Shown here: piece by piece, positions 11,861 through 23,615 of the stretch
How positions within the stretch are numbered: the stretch's first letter is position 1
How the letters are laid out: the number at the start of each line of letters is the position of its first letter
Assembly: GCA_020002185.1 (NCBI GenBank)
Contig: CM034542.1
Location: 59,690,097 to 59,754,096 of the forward strand
DNA from: Paraescarpia echinospica
Taxonomy: Eukaryota; Annelida; Polychaeta; Sabellida; Siboglinidae
Reading direction: 5' to 3'
DNA: 64,000 nt
Position numbers and translations under genes: made by a program
The notes under the pieces: model-generated
Database searches by the model: none
The model's input: the letters and a program-made list of their open reading frames with translations, nothing else
Told to the model about the DNA's origin: nothing

Positions 11861-11932
11861 TAACAAGATTTAATAAGATTGCCACCCAGAGAATTAACTC
11901 TAGGTGGCAGGTGGACAACGAAGCCCTTTGGC

Positions 11933-14822
11933 TTATCGAGAGTCCGACCCTTTTATCAATGTGTACCCCACCCTTTTGAGGTATGTGTCGATTTTATTTT
12001 TAAACATATTCACGCTACTAGCACCCACACAATCAGCAGATAACATGTTCCATTCATTTACAGTTCTTTGTGAAAATGAGAACTTTCTTATATCTAATAT
12101 ACACTGCTCCTTTGCTAATGTAACTTCATGTCCTCTAGTCCTTCTATCTTTCTTAACTGAGAAAAAAATATTTCTATCGATATTTTCATAACCATTCATT
12201 ATTTTAAACACTTCTATCTCCTCTCAATCTCCTAGTTTCTAGTGTTGTTAAGCCGCATTTTTTAGGCATATTTCGTAACTAAGATCCCTCAGTTTTGGTA
12301 TCATTTTAGTTGCTCTCCTCTGTACTCTTTCTAGCATATCTATGTCCTTCCTGCGATATGGCCTCTACGCTTGAATAGAATATTCTAAATGAGGCCTAAC
12401 TATTGTTTTGTACAGCGGTATTATCAGCTCTTTTTCCTTATAAGTTATGTTTCGCCTAATTAATCCAAGGATTTGATTTCCCTTTGAAGCTCCAATTCTG
12501 CACTGCTCTAAAACCTTCATATCAGCACTAATAGTTAATCCTAAGTCCTTTTCTTTTACGGTAGTACTTAGTTCTTCGTTCCCATGTCCTGCGTGGAGGC
12601 ATTTATATTTCCAAAAATTCAACAGTATTTGCCACTTTTCAGACCATTTGATCAACTTGTCAAGATCATCTTGTAAATGTCTTCTATCTCCATCACTTTT
12701 AATCCTTCTAAACACTTTTGTATCATCCGCAAATGTCAACACCTTGCTTGTTATTTTATCATCCAAATCGTTGATATATATTAAGAATAATATAAGTCCT
12801 AGTACTGATCCCTGTGGTACCCCACTCAATACCGATTTCCAGTTTGAAGCCTCCCCATCAACTACTACACGTTGTCTTCTGTCAATCAGCCATTTTTCTA
12901 TCCAGTTTATTATACCATTTCCTATGCCATGGGCCTTTAGTTTAAGCAGTAATCTTTGATGTGGTACTTTGTCGAAAGCTTTTTTAAAATCTAAGTAGAC
13001 GATATCTACCGGTGATCCCTCATCTACCCACTTAGTGATGTCTTCCAAAAACATAACATATTTGTTAAGCATGACCTCGCTTTAAAAAAACACATTTTGA
13101 GATGGGTTTATCAAGTTATGTTTAACAAGAAAATCCACCATGTGATCTTTAATTAGTCTTTCTAATAATTTGCAAATCACTGATGATAAACTCACTGGTC
13201 TATAGTTCTCTGACTTGTTTCTCGAACCTTTTTTTAAATAACGGTATAATGTTTGCCTCTTTCCATTCTAAAGGAACCACCCCCTCTTCTAATAACAAAT
13301 TGAAAACTGTTGCAAGCGGTACGCTAATTTGTTCTACAATTTCCAATAGTAGTTTGGGCGGAATCCCATCCATTCCAGGTGATTTATTATCCTTCATAGC
13401 CCTTATTTTCTTAGCTACCATTTCCGGGGTTACAATTAATTGTCCTAAATAGTCTGAATCTGCCCCCTTGAACTTAGCCTCTGGTACTGGCAGTGAACTA
13501 AGATCTTCCCTGGTAAACACTGAACTAAAGTACTCATTCAGGTCTTCTGCCATTAAGAATCCCTCTGATACTATATTTCCAGCACTATCTTCTAGAGGAC
13601 CGACCTTATCTTGAACTTTCTGTTTGCTTCGAACATACGCATAAAAACTTTTGCTGTCATGTTTTATATTACTAGCTAATTGTTGTTCATAGCTTCTCTT
13701 TGAATTTCTAATTTCAGCTGTAGCTTGGTTAAGTGTTTCTTTATAACTGTTGTAGTCTTCATCATTTCCAGTACATCTATATGACTTCCACATCATTTGT
13801 TTATACTTAATTGTTTTAATGGCTTCTTTCGATAAGTGTTTATTTTTGGACTGTTTCCCTTGTTTTTTGAAGGGTAAAAATGTATCAACTATGCACTTAA
13901 TTTCACTCTTTAATATTTTCCAACATTCTGTTGCTGTCTTATTTTTCAGTGTATTATTCCAGTCTATATTTGGTAAATATTTCCTCATGTCCTTATACCT
14001 TCCTTTGTGGAAATTTCTCCTATACTGCTTTTTACTATTCCATTCTCATTTTACTTTGATGGTAAAATGTATCTGGTTGTGATCACTACTCCCCAGTGGC
14101 TCACTTATCTTGACATTGTCAACTAATTCATTTTGTGAGGACAAAACTATGTCTAACTCATTCTCACCCCTGGTTGGTTCTAGCACATGTTGAGAAAGGA
14201 ACGCATCTTGAACTAAAACTAAAAACTTGTGGTCCTCACTCCCAATACTCTGTAGAGATTTCCATTGTATATGCCCGTTGTTAAAATCCCCCTTAATAAT
14301 ACAGTCCCGTTTGCTTACTTCCCTTATAGCGTTTTGTATTTTGTCATTCTCTTATATGCTTATGTTTGGACTTCAATAAAGTAACCCAACTGTTAACGTT
14401 GAGTTTCCTGTAATTATGTTACACCAAACAGCTTCTTCGCAATCTGCTTCTCTTTCTAATTTTATTTCATAAGCCTGGATAGATTCTTTAATATATAAAA
14501 TAACTCCACCTCCCTTTCTTCCTATTCTATCTTTCCTAAACATTACATATCCTGTCAGTCCCAATTCGGCATCTGATACATCGGTGGTGGTCCAGGATTC
14601 GGTTATACCTATTGTGTGAGGGTCAATATCTTCTACCATAATGTTTAGTTCATGTCTTTTGTTTACTATACTCCTTGCGTTTAAACAAACACATTTATAT
14701 CCAGCTTCAGAAGAGTTTTCCAGACTGTTCTTAGCTGATTTATTTGTGCTGTCTTTATCTATGACTCCAGTTTCAGGCTTTTCTGTGAGTCCCCCCTGCA
14801 AATCTTGTTTATATAGATGCAA
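11933..14822 (-). pseudogene. CR1-like ORF2: endonuclease and reverse transcriptase, frameshifted
   Basis: The endonuclease starts with YKCVCLNARSIVNKRHEL (about 14690), continues with GITESWTTTD and RIGRKGGGVILYIKESI, and ends near 14075 with GSSDHNQIHF, the conserved SDH motif. A linker with KQMMWKSYRCTGNDEDYN (about 13780) precedes the reverse transcriptase: [55 protein letters not shown] (catalytic YADD-type box, about 12730) and the thumb QILGLIRRNITYKEKEL. The C-terminal part reads RRTRGHEVTLAKEQCILDIR and ends near 11933. It is broken into at least four frames (joins near 14370, 13200, 12365 and 12211). It would reverse-transcribe the element RNA at a nicked target. Confidence 0.88.
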
Positions 14823-16023
14823 CCTGTCCCACTGTCAACAGATCGCAGCAGGTTCTCTGAGAAAACTGCTGCCCCTTTCCACTAAGATGGAGGCCATCTC
14901 TCATGTACACATCTTCCCTCTCAACAAAGTATCCCCATTAATCTGTGAATCCCATCCCCTTTTCTTCACACATCTGCTCAACCAGTGCGTTGATCGCCAT
15001 CCTCTTGCAGTTTCTATATGTTGCCCCCCTTCCTCCCATTACTAGCAAAATTCCTGACAAAATTATCTGTTCAACTCTTGTCTTCTTTAGCTTCCTCACT
15101 AACTGTCTATACTTCTGTAGTATCCCAGTTGTTCCCTCCCTGTCAGCATTATCTGTTCCTACATGTACCAGTATAGACCCTCCCTTGCCATGTCCCAATA
15201 CCTTCTCTATCCTGTCAGTCACATGTTCAATCCTAGCCCCCGGTAGACAAACAACGACGTCCTTCCCCACGCTCAGTGTCTTGTCCGTCTTTCTCATAAT
15301 GGAGTCGCCCATAAACACTCTCTCTTTCCTCATTGCCCCCTCAACCACTGCCTTCGAGTAGCTCCTTCTTCGGTTTGCATCTGTCTGATTGTTGTCTTTT
15401 CCCTCTGTCGTCTTCTTTCCTGTCACGTTCTCTCCCGATGCATTCTTTCCTGTCGCTTTTTCTCTTGTCATCTTTCCTCCTGTCAGCGTCCCTTTTATCG
15501 ACTTCTCTTCTACCACATTTGCTCTCACTTCCTTTCGTCCCTTCATCTTTCCTCCCATCTCATTTTCTTCTCTCCTCCCGTCCCATCTTCCCTCCCTCCT
15601 TCTCTACGGTCACTTTCTCCCCTGTCACCTTCACGCTTGTCACATTTTCTGTCGTCGATTTTCCAATTTCTTCCCCTCCAATCACCTTCCCTCCTCTCAA
15701 TCTCCTTTCCTCAGTTTTCTTGCCACTGCTATTCTCCTTCAGTCTTGCAGTATTCTCACCTCTCTCCCTGTCGTCTCTCTCTCCATTCGACCTGTCTCCT
15801 TTCTAATTCCCATCTCCATTCCCTTCACAATATCTGTCAACCTAACTATCTCCGTCTGCAGACACTCCACCTTCCAACATCCAATGCACTGAAAGGTGAA
15901 TCCTTCCTCCATGGTTTCTGCCCATGATTTCCCATAGCCGGACAATGCAAAATCTACCCAGCTGTGGCAGTGATCGCACACCAAGTGTCGTTTTGCCTTG
16001 ACTTGCCGCTTGCAAGGCGCCAT
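14812..16023 (-). pseudogene. CR1-like ORF1 with PHD-like finger and SGNH esterase
   Basis: Read on the - strand from ATG at 16023, residues 1-60 hold a PHD-like Cys cluster (CDHCHSW then FQCIGC). A coiled-coil-like stretch follows (CLQTEIVRLTDIVKGMEMG). The frame breaks near 15739 and resumes at 15558 with a low-complexity lysine/threonine-rich linker. An SGNH esterase domain comes next: block I FMGDSIMRKT (Ser nucleophile), VVCLPGARIEHVTDRI, and SILVHVGTDNA in place of the usual HVGTND. TAA at 14938-14940 cuts it. The same frame then continues with WGYFVEREDVYMRDGLHLSG, which supplies the catalytic Asp-x-x-His. ORF1 esterases occur in CR1/L2 LINEs and are thought to aid RNP-membrane or RNA handling; that role is family knowledge. 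Confidence 0.8.
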
Positions 16024-16100
16024 ATCCCTATCAGAATTTATTTAATATCTTAATAAACTTAGTCTTTATAAAGACTGTTTCCTGTGTACTACAGCACACT

Positions 16101-16972
16101 TTATGTTACAGATTTCAATTACACAGCCGACTATTTATTATACCACGAACGCTAACATTACCGGTAGTGACCTAATTTAAATACAATCAGTTACGTTACG
16201 TTTTAGGCTGCTTTATTTATTTATTTAGGTTACGCCACCCGACTATCGCCCTTGCTTAATTTTAACAACAATGCTACCTAATCAAAATATCTAGCAAGTA
16301 CTGGCTTACACAGATATTATCTTATGTAAGTAGTTTGATGGTTGTTACTTTATCTCCTATATATTCTACCACATAATTAGGTTTGTTAAATCTTGTTTAC
16401 AACTTATCGAAGGCTAAGTTACCCTATTGGCACTCACTATACCAAGGAGTTCTAAAATACTTTAACTAACTAACTTTAAGCACAATTGCTACTCAATATA
16501 TGTTTACTGCAACTTTATGAATGATATTAAGGCAAGAATAATACTTATCAATCAGTAATTCCACTTGTTTATCAACTTTTGTGCACCACCAATATCTCCG
16601 CCAAATATAGCCTCGTTACGTTATATATATATATATATATATATATACACTGTATGTACCTTCAATACTTCGAAGGTACACTGCCTGCAAAATTCTATTT
16701 AGTAAGCCCATAACAATGTTCGAAATTTTAAAGATTCGAACCCGAAGCATGTTCCAAAATTAATGGTAAGGAAAACTTTCAGTTTAAAAAATGATTTATT
16801 GGCAATATTACCGGGGAGGGCTGATTTAACCGCAATATCCTTTGATGTTCAACGATTTATTTCACATTTCCCACGTTCAAGACAGCAGCCTTCCTATTAC
16901 TAATAATTACGCTAATTCCAAGTAGACGAACAGACGGCCTCCCTTTATAGCTATGAGCCAGAGATTTTACGA
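16101..16972. other. LINE 5' flank with (TA)n tract
   Basis: Probably includes the 5' UTR of the CR1-like LINE. A perfect (TA)n microsatellite lies at about 16622-16647. I see no gene. Confidence 0.4.
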
Positions 16973-17790
16973 ATTGTGCACTTTTTGACAAAAGCATGAA
17001 AATGGGCACATATGTAGTTTATGATATGTACAATCATACAAAGCTAGGTACCCATCGCTATCGACATGGTACATAGCCGCCATCTTGATTTTATAAATGG
17101 CCGCCACGGAAATCCAATAGGCAAGTATATATGCTTCTAAACAATATAGAAACATGATCTTGGTGTCCAAACCAACATGTCCAGGGTCAAGGAATCCATT
17201 TCTGTCATGTGCAGTATCCAAGGATGAGGGCCATATTGAAATTCAAGATGGCCGCCATGGAAATCCATTATCCAGATATTTCAGTTTCTAAGCAACATAA
17301 AAACATGTTCTTTGTGTCTAACCCAACATATTCAAAGTCAAGGAATCAATTTCTGCCACATGCTATATCCTCAGATGACAACCATATTGAAAGATGGCTG
17401 CCATGCATAGACGTTTTACGAGCATGATTTTACTGCCAATTGATATTGAGGACTCCATATGAAAGAAACGTGATATTGGTGTCTATGCCAACGTATTCAG
17501 GGTTAATTAATCAATTTCTTCCACATGTTGAATCCCCAGATGACAGACATATTGAAAATCAAGATGGCCGACATCCATATAATCATATATGTTGGTTTAA
17601 TTCAGCGTACATGCAACACAAAATTGTATTTAAATCGGTGTAAATAAATCAGGTGTAAATAAATATAAATAAACTACAACCATCAAACAATAGTCACACA
17701 GAATATCAAGATGGCTGCCATGCATATATAAGTTCTAGGAACATGATCTCAACGTGTGATGGGTTTAGGAATCCATACCTGGTTTATGGT
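16973..17790 (+). repeat. Left inverted arm with about five subterminal repeats
   Basis: Units recur at about 147 bp (one spacing of about 169). Each carries an aagatggc-type block: near 17074 (inverted, gccgccatcttga), 17247 (caagatggccgccatgg), 17393 (aagatggctgccatg), 17562 (caagatggccgacat) and 17708 (caagatggctgccatg). Shared text between the blocks includes aacatgttctttgtgtc and gtcaaggaatcaatttctgc. Confidence 0.8.
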
Positions 17791-17929
17791 ATGTGTCTTC
17801 ACGATTACTACCTTTCAGGCTTTTGCAAAATTTTACTCAGTTATATTCTCAACCATAATATACCTCACAACATACATGGACATAAAAATAATATCTAAAT
17901 TGGACTACATTTAGATTTACAACTACAGT

Positions 17930-19730
17930 GCACTAGGCCATGGCATTGCATCGGTGCCTCTGGGAGTTTAAGACCAGCATGGTTTCCATACCAAGGGTTC
18001 CAACCACAGTGTGCTAGACCAGGCAGATGGAGATTTGGCACAAGAGCTTGTGACATGACATAACCAATTTGACAAACAGCCCTTAATTTCTTACACTTTG
18101 GTGCAATGTGTGTTTTGTTGATGGATTATTCCAAGTCGCACCAGCTCCCTGGGCAAACAGCTGTTTCCTTTTTTCATCCTGCTAAATGCAAAAGTTTTAA
18201 TGTAAAGTCGGCGATTAACCTCTATATATCATTTAGTGTATATCAGTCGACTTCTTATGATTGTGGTGACAGGGCGAGGACATATGTAACAGCGGGGAAT
18301 GGAGTTCATGCTAACCACGCCAACTTCTTCCCTCGACCAAGGAAACCGGAGACTATGTCACACATTAACTCAGGACATAGCAGAGCATTAGTGGTTCCGA
18401 TATCACAGGTCGTTGACAATGGCATGGGTTGCAATGGGACAAAAGTGGTTTTCAATCGCAAAACGTTCACTTATTTCAACAACAAGGAATTGCCTTACGG
18501 CCAGAATAACCACATATGTAAACACTACCGGATATCCACTTTAGGAAATCCTTGGTGAACATTTGCCTCCCCTTGTGTTCATGGCTGAAGGTATTGCAGG
18601 TCGTTGGTGGCTTTATGGACTGTGGTCACAACTATCTGATCTTCAGTGCTGATGATTACCTATCCACCGGAAATTAATGACCTTGTTCATTGTCGCAAAT
18701 GATGAAACAACCTCTGGGTGGATCGGCTATCTACTCTGCGTTCTCTTGTTGGTTGCTTGAGGATGTCAGCACAATTCTACTGCGTAATATATACTCTTCC
18801 GACAGTTGCCGACTGGGATGTAATGTATATGATACAATATTGATGGGCATCCTCCTCAACTGTCCATCTACGCTTGGATAGCATCATCAACATTTGTATT
18901 AAGATATGGAGCAATCTGCAATTATGAGAAATGCTATGTTTGGTACGCCAGTCAGTCTGAATGTGATCCTTGTTATAATTGGCGTTTTCTGTCGTTTCGT
19001 CCGCATATATACTTTACTATATTTCTATGTGCCCTTAACAGTGTATTCCGTTTGCATTACATAGTTTTGTCCATGACTAAGTTTGTACTCGGAGTCTCCA
19101 TATTGCGCAAATTTCAGCGATTGTTGGATTACACAAATGTTTAAATGTTGACACTAAAGATTATATTTATTTAGCAAAATTGTTTTGTATGCCAGAGTGT
19201 GGTACATTTATGCTTTGTTGAGTTTTTTTTATTGGCAGCTTAAACATCACCTTCCAACTCCATCTAGATACTTGTGATATATCTGGCCCTGTCACCATCC
19301 ACCTCTCCCAGGATTATGGACTTCTACTAAACTTACAGCACAACCGTCACTCTTTGTGAGTGATTGACTTGATGTTGGCATCTTGTGGTTTCTGCACACA
19401 AAGTCCATTCGTAAGTTGCCAGTAAACCTCAAGACGTGTTGTCAACACGATGTTGAGTATGTTTTCTATATCGTTGACGTGAACTTGAAATGTAACCATT
19501 TGTGTTGTCTATTCTTAACCAATGACATATGTGTCTTCACCAGTATATGCACTGCCATTTATCTTATTGTTCAGAATATAGCTCAGAAACAACTGTCAAC
19601 AGAAATTGACATACTCGTGAATATATACGTACTCATATATATGAACCACATATGAATTCCTCAACCTCATATATGAACCCCATGGATCCTTCAACCTCAA
19701 GAGGCGCTAAAATTACATTCGTAAAACGCA
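17930..19730. other. Core of the inverted-arm element
   Basis: Roughly 1.8 kb between the arms. The largest open frame (18106-18558 +, 150 codons) has no motif I recognise: no DDE-type signature, zinc finger or helicase box. I see no reason to call it a transposase. The core could be captured genomic sequence or a decayed ORF. Confidence 0.4.
18106..18558 (+). CDS. Unrecognised 150-codon frame in the element core
   Basis: An ATG-initiated frame of 150 codons in the middle of the inverted-arm element. Composition is unremarkable, with a few Cys and His residues (YDCGDRARTY, GQNNHICKHY) that do not form a known finger pattern. There is no signal peptide or membrane segment. It may be chance, a decayed transposase segment or cargo, and I do not assign a function. 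Confidence 0.15.
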   Translation: MCVLLMDYSKSHQLPGQTAVSFFHPAKCKSFNVKSAINLYISFSVYQSTSYDCGDRARTYVTAGNGVHANHANFFPRPRKPETMSHINSGHSRALVVPISQVVDNGMGCNGTKVVFNRKTFTYFNNKELPYGQNNHICKHYRISTLGNPW

Positions 19731-20168
19731 TACGCAGGCAGCCATCTTGAATTTCAATATGGCCGTCATCTGATGATATAGTATATGCGGAAATTAATTC
19801 CTTGACCCTGAAAATGTTGGTTTAGACACAAAGAACATCTTTGTATGTTGCTTAGAAGCCGAGATATTTGGATAATGGATTTCCGTGGCGGCCATCTTGA
19901 ATTTCAATATGGCCGTCATCCTTGGATACTGAATATGACAGAATGGATTCAATGACCCTAGAAATGTTGGATTAGACACCAAGAACATGTTTTATGTTGC
20001 TTAGAAGCTGATATAACTGGTTAAAGGATTTCGGTGGCGGCCATTTTAAAAATCAAGATGGCGGCTAGCTACCATGTCGATAGCGATGGGTACCTAGCTT
20101 GAAATTATTCTATATATCATAATCTACACGTGTGCCAATTTTCATGCTTTTGTCAAAAAGTGCACAAT
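19730..20168 (-). repeat. Right inverted arm with three subterminal repeats
   Basis: The inverse of the left arm. Blocks with the inverted motif lie near 19739 (gcagccatcttgaatttc) and 19886 (gcggccatcttgaatttc). A compound block lies at about 20036 (ggcggccatttt, then caagatggcggctagc). Spacing is about 147-150 bp. The outermost 130 bp match the left terminus closely. Confidence 0.8.
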
Positions 20169-21139
20169 CAAGTCCCTTGGCCGCTGTACTATTAACAGAA
20201 AAAGTAGCTATGCGACTGCGCGACACGAGCACAAACGTCTGCGTACAGTTGTAATTAAATGTAAATAGTCAGCCAAGACGTTGACCGATATAAGATGCAG
20301 TATACGATCAGGTATACTGAGTTCTTATCTTGCACTTGTCAATTGTACCTGAACTCACGCCAGTCGTCGTTCTGATAAGTGATGATAAGCAGAGTTATGA
20401 CGACAAGCCTACGTCACCCAGGACACACGCGTGATGTACACTCACACCTGTGTGTAGGTGAAGAAATCGTCACACGGCTTCACCAAGTGGTCTCCCAAAA
20501 GAATCTTTCAAGCGGATACTACAAGTAAGTGAAACGTTCCGTGTTTCTGTTATGTTGTTGTTCAGACTCATCTGGCGTACAGAAGCCTCGCACATTGGCG
20601 CTGGTTGCACACATACTGCAGAAGGCAAGCAGCGAAATAAATGTATCTGCTACATCTATGAAACGAAACACCAGAAAACGAGTTAAAGATAATTATAATC
20701 TGCCTGACAGCCATAGTATGTATGTTCCGGAATGTGCTGAAACAAAGGTGGGAGATAACGAGTCATTGTTGGGTAAATCATCTATGTCAATGTGTTAACT
20801 TTGGGGACAATCAGGTAGTATCTATTCCCAGGTGTCGATGTCCACTGGCCTCTTTTATGTTTCTTCGCTTCCTTGGACCATTGGCTTCTGACCTACCAAC
20901 TGATGATGCAACAAACACTAAGGTAGTTTTTTGAGTTATTGATTTACTACCTGTTTGCTGCTGCTCTTGCGCAACTCTCCAGAAGGCGCCACTTTCACTT
21001 TACATGGAAATATTAAGCATGCAGCATCTTCGCGCGCAAAGGAGCGCTGCTAGTTACATCAGTTTCTGTACCCTCTGGCAGATCACCTTGTGAGGCTCTT
21101 GATGACAAGCTCAGCCAATAATATCGCTTGGTGGTAAGT
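20169..21139. other. Spacer, no gene recognised
   Basis: A short frame at 20529-20798 (+) follows a possible acceptor (ttgttgttcag) but its product matches nothing I know. I leave it unassigned. Confidence 0.35.
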
Positions 21140-22890
21140 TCCGGTGGTTTGGGAAGTAGAAGACATTGTGCACAATACTGCTCAGAACATTGACACTATG
21201 TATAGCCTAGGCGTATATCCTCTAATCACTAAGGCAACAAGAATTACTAGAGATTCGGCCACTCTGATAGACAACATTTTTACAAATGTCATAAATAAGC
21301 GAACTACAAATGGAATCTTAATTAATGACATTACTGACCATTTTCCAATATTCACACTATGTTAACATAACATAATTAAGAGAAAAACAGAAATGTACAA
21401 AAATATAAGAAATGAAAATATAAATTCTCTTATAGCAGGTTTAAACAGTGAAACATGGGAAAGGTATTTGACACAAAAGATGTTGATGTGGCGTATGGCA
21501 TATTCATTGATACATTTATTGAAAAATACGATACACATTGTTCAGCCAGAAAAATAACCGTGCCACAAATAAACAGTGACAAACCATGGTTCACGACTGG
21601 CTTAAAAAATGCTTGTCACAAAAAACCCATTTATATAAACAACTTCTCCAAAACTTACTACAATAATAAGAAATGCAGAAAAAACGTACTATAGAAAACT
21701 ATTAGATAACCAAAAACAAAACAGTAAAGAAACTTGGAACATCTTAAATAAACTTATTAATAAAAGACAAATCGAATCTTCTTATCCTGATTATATTGTA
21801 ATGGATGGCAGAAACATTACCAACAACAAAGACATAGCAGATGGATTTAATAACTTCTTTTCGAACATTAGTAAAGACCTAGCTGCCAAAATAAATCCGC
21901 CTGTAAATGATGCTTCATTTCATGACTATCCTAAAAAAAAAAAAAAAAAAAACATGTTCTTAAATCCAGTAAGTGAACAAGAAATCATTGGGATCATCAG
22001 TGCATGTAAAAACAAAACCTCAACAGACAGCAATGATATAAATATGAAAATCATAAAAAAGTAATGCAATATATTACTATGCCATTAACAGCAATATTTA
22101 ACATGTCTTTTGAAAGTGGAGTTTTTCCTTCCCGCATGAAAATAGCAAAAGTTATTCCTGTATTTAGAAATGGTTCTAAAACAGAATTTGACAACTACAG
22201 ACCAATATAGTTGTGCCAATTTTCCAAAATACATGAAAAACTCTATAATAAAAGATTAGAAGAATTTATGGACAACAATAATATGTTGTCCAACAGCCAG
22301 TATGGCTTTCGATCCTCAATGTCCACTTCACATGCATTCCTTGACTTAATCGAATACATTAGTACGTCATTAGATACCAAACAGTACACACTTGGTGTTT
22401 TTGTTGACCTAAAGAAAGCCTTTGACACCATAAATCATTCAATATTACTAAAAAACTAAATTTCTATGATGTTCGTGGAGTGGCTGAGAAATGGGTGGAA
22501 AGTTATTTATGTAATATAAAACAATTTGTTAAAATAAATTAATGTTCATCTAATCTTCTAAATGTTTCATGTGGAGTACCACACGGGTCTGTGCTAAGCC
22601 CCAAATTGTTCATCTTATGTATAAATGACATGTGTAACGTATCATAATTTCTTAAATTTGTGTTCTTTGCAAATGATACCAACATTTTATATTCTGATAC
22701 CGATGTACATAGACTAAAGCGTGTTGTTAATGAAGAACTAGACAAACTATAGATATGGTTTACTATTAATAAACTGTCTCTGAATATTTCAAAAACCAAC
22801 CACATTATCTTTAGTAATCGCAAGATAAACATTGACTTCAATATACAAATCTGTAATAACACAATTACTAGAGTCAACATGACAACATTT

Positions 22891-23048
22891 CTGTATCGTT
22901 TTGTTGTTATATATGTAAAGTAATTTCGGACGCGTATTTTATAAAGACGACTGGTTTATTTAAACTATGCCAAGTTAGTGGGAACATGGAAATACAGTAG
23001 CGTTACCTAGCGATTATACTAAATTTAAATGACATATCGCCACAATTT
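22891..23048. mobile_element. 158-bp insertion inside LINE A
   Basis: The LINE frame breaks off after MTTF (22890) and resumes at 23049 with LGVYNDKKLTWKYHINSV, exactly where the protein should continue. The 158 bp in between are foreign. The bases before the left and right junctions (gacaacattt and gccacaattt) resemble an imperfect 10-bp target duplication. The insert has a tataaa-like box and no ORF, and could be a solo LTR or small MITE. I cannot identify it. Confidence 0.5.
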
Positions 23049-23108
23049 CTTGGAGTTTACAATGATAAAAAACTTACTTGGAAATATCACATAAACAGTG
23101 TTAAAACC

Positions 23109-23615
23109 AGGCTGTCTAGAATAGCTGAAGTAATGTATAAAGCAAGACATATCCTAGGAACCAACAGGCTGTCTAGAATAGCTGGAGTAATGTATAAAGC
23201 AAGACATATCCTAGGAACCAACAGGTTGTCTAGAATAGCTGGAGTAATGTATAAAGCAAGACATATCCTAGGAACCAACAGGTTGTCTAGAATAGCTGGA
23301 GTAATGTATAAAGCAAGTCATATCCTAGGAACCACCAGGCTGTCTAGAATAGCTGGAGTAATGTATAAAGCAAGTCATATCCTAGGAACCAACAGGAGAA
23401 TAGCTGGAGTAATGTATAAAGCAAGTCATATCCTAGGAACCACCAGGCTGTCTAGAATAGCTGGAGTAATGTATAAAGCAAGTCATATCCTAGGAACCAA
23501 CAGGTTGTCTAGAATAGCTGGAGTAATGTATAAAGCAAGACATATCCTAGGAACCACCAGGCTGTCTAGAATAGCTGAAGTAATGTATAAAGCAAGACAT
23601 ATCCTAGGAACCAAT
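23109..23615 (+). repeat. 57-bp tandem array grown in frame inside the LINE A ORF
   Basis: Nine copies of a 57-bp unit encode LSRIAGVMYKARHILGTNR (19 residues). Copy 6 is 6 bp shorter (loss of the LS codons), so the whole array stays in frame. The flanking LINE protein reads into the first copy and out of the last one into LLTLYYSLFLPIMSYCCEVW, so the unit is a segment of the RT C-terminal region that multiplied. Copies differ at only a few sites (A/T in aagacat or aagtcat; AACA/CACC). Confidence 0.93.

Larger units (their letters stand above)
11862..16100 (-). mobile_element. Near-complete CR1-like LINE, copy 1
   Basis: Read on the - strand, this LINE runs from a 5' region right of 16023, through ORF1 (PHD-like finger, coiled coil, SGNH esterase), then ORF2 (APE endonuclease, reverse transcriptase), to a 3' end with AATCTTATTAAATCTTGTTA, a short tandem of the type CR1 elements end with. 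A second copy at 61.4-63.6 kb shares the 3' terminus AATCTTGTTA, which fixes that boundary. The 5' boundary is not defined and could reach the TA repeat near 16.62 kb. Several frameshifts and stops mean it is not active. Confidence 0.85.
16973..20168. mobile_element. 3.2-kb element with long repeated terminal inverted arms
   Basis: The left end starts attgtgcactttttgacaaa (16973). The right end, read on the - strand from 20168, starts with the same bases and continues with gcatgaaaa, then gctaggtacccatcgctatc and gacatgg, in both arms. The inverted similarity extends inward over tandem units of about 147 bp (left arm about 800 bp, right arm about 440 bp). This architecture fits a foldback-type or other DNA transposon with long subterminal repeats. 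No target-site duplication is obvious and I recognise no transposase inside, so it is probably non-autonomous. I cannot name the superfamily. Confidence 0.75.

Noticed and set aside
15333..15927. Ser/Phe/Leu-rich + strand frames
   Set aside because: Antisense shadow of the low-complexity linker of LINE ORF1 on the - strand.
20529..20798. 89-codon frame as a gene or LINE ORF1
   Set aside because: No domain, finger or coiled coil recognised and no linked ORF2 start; kept only as unassigned sequence.
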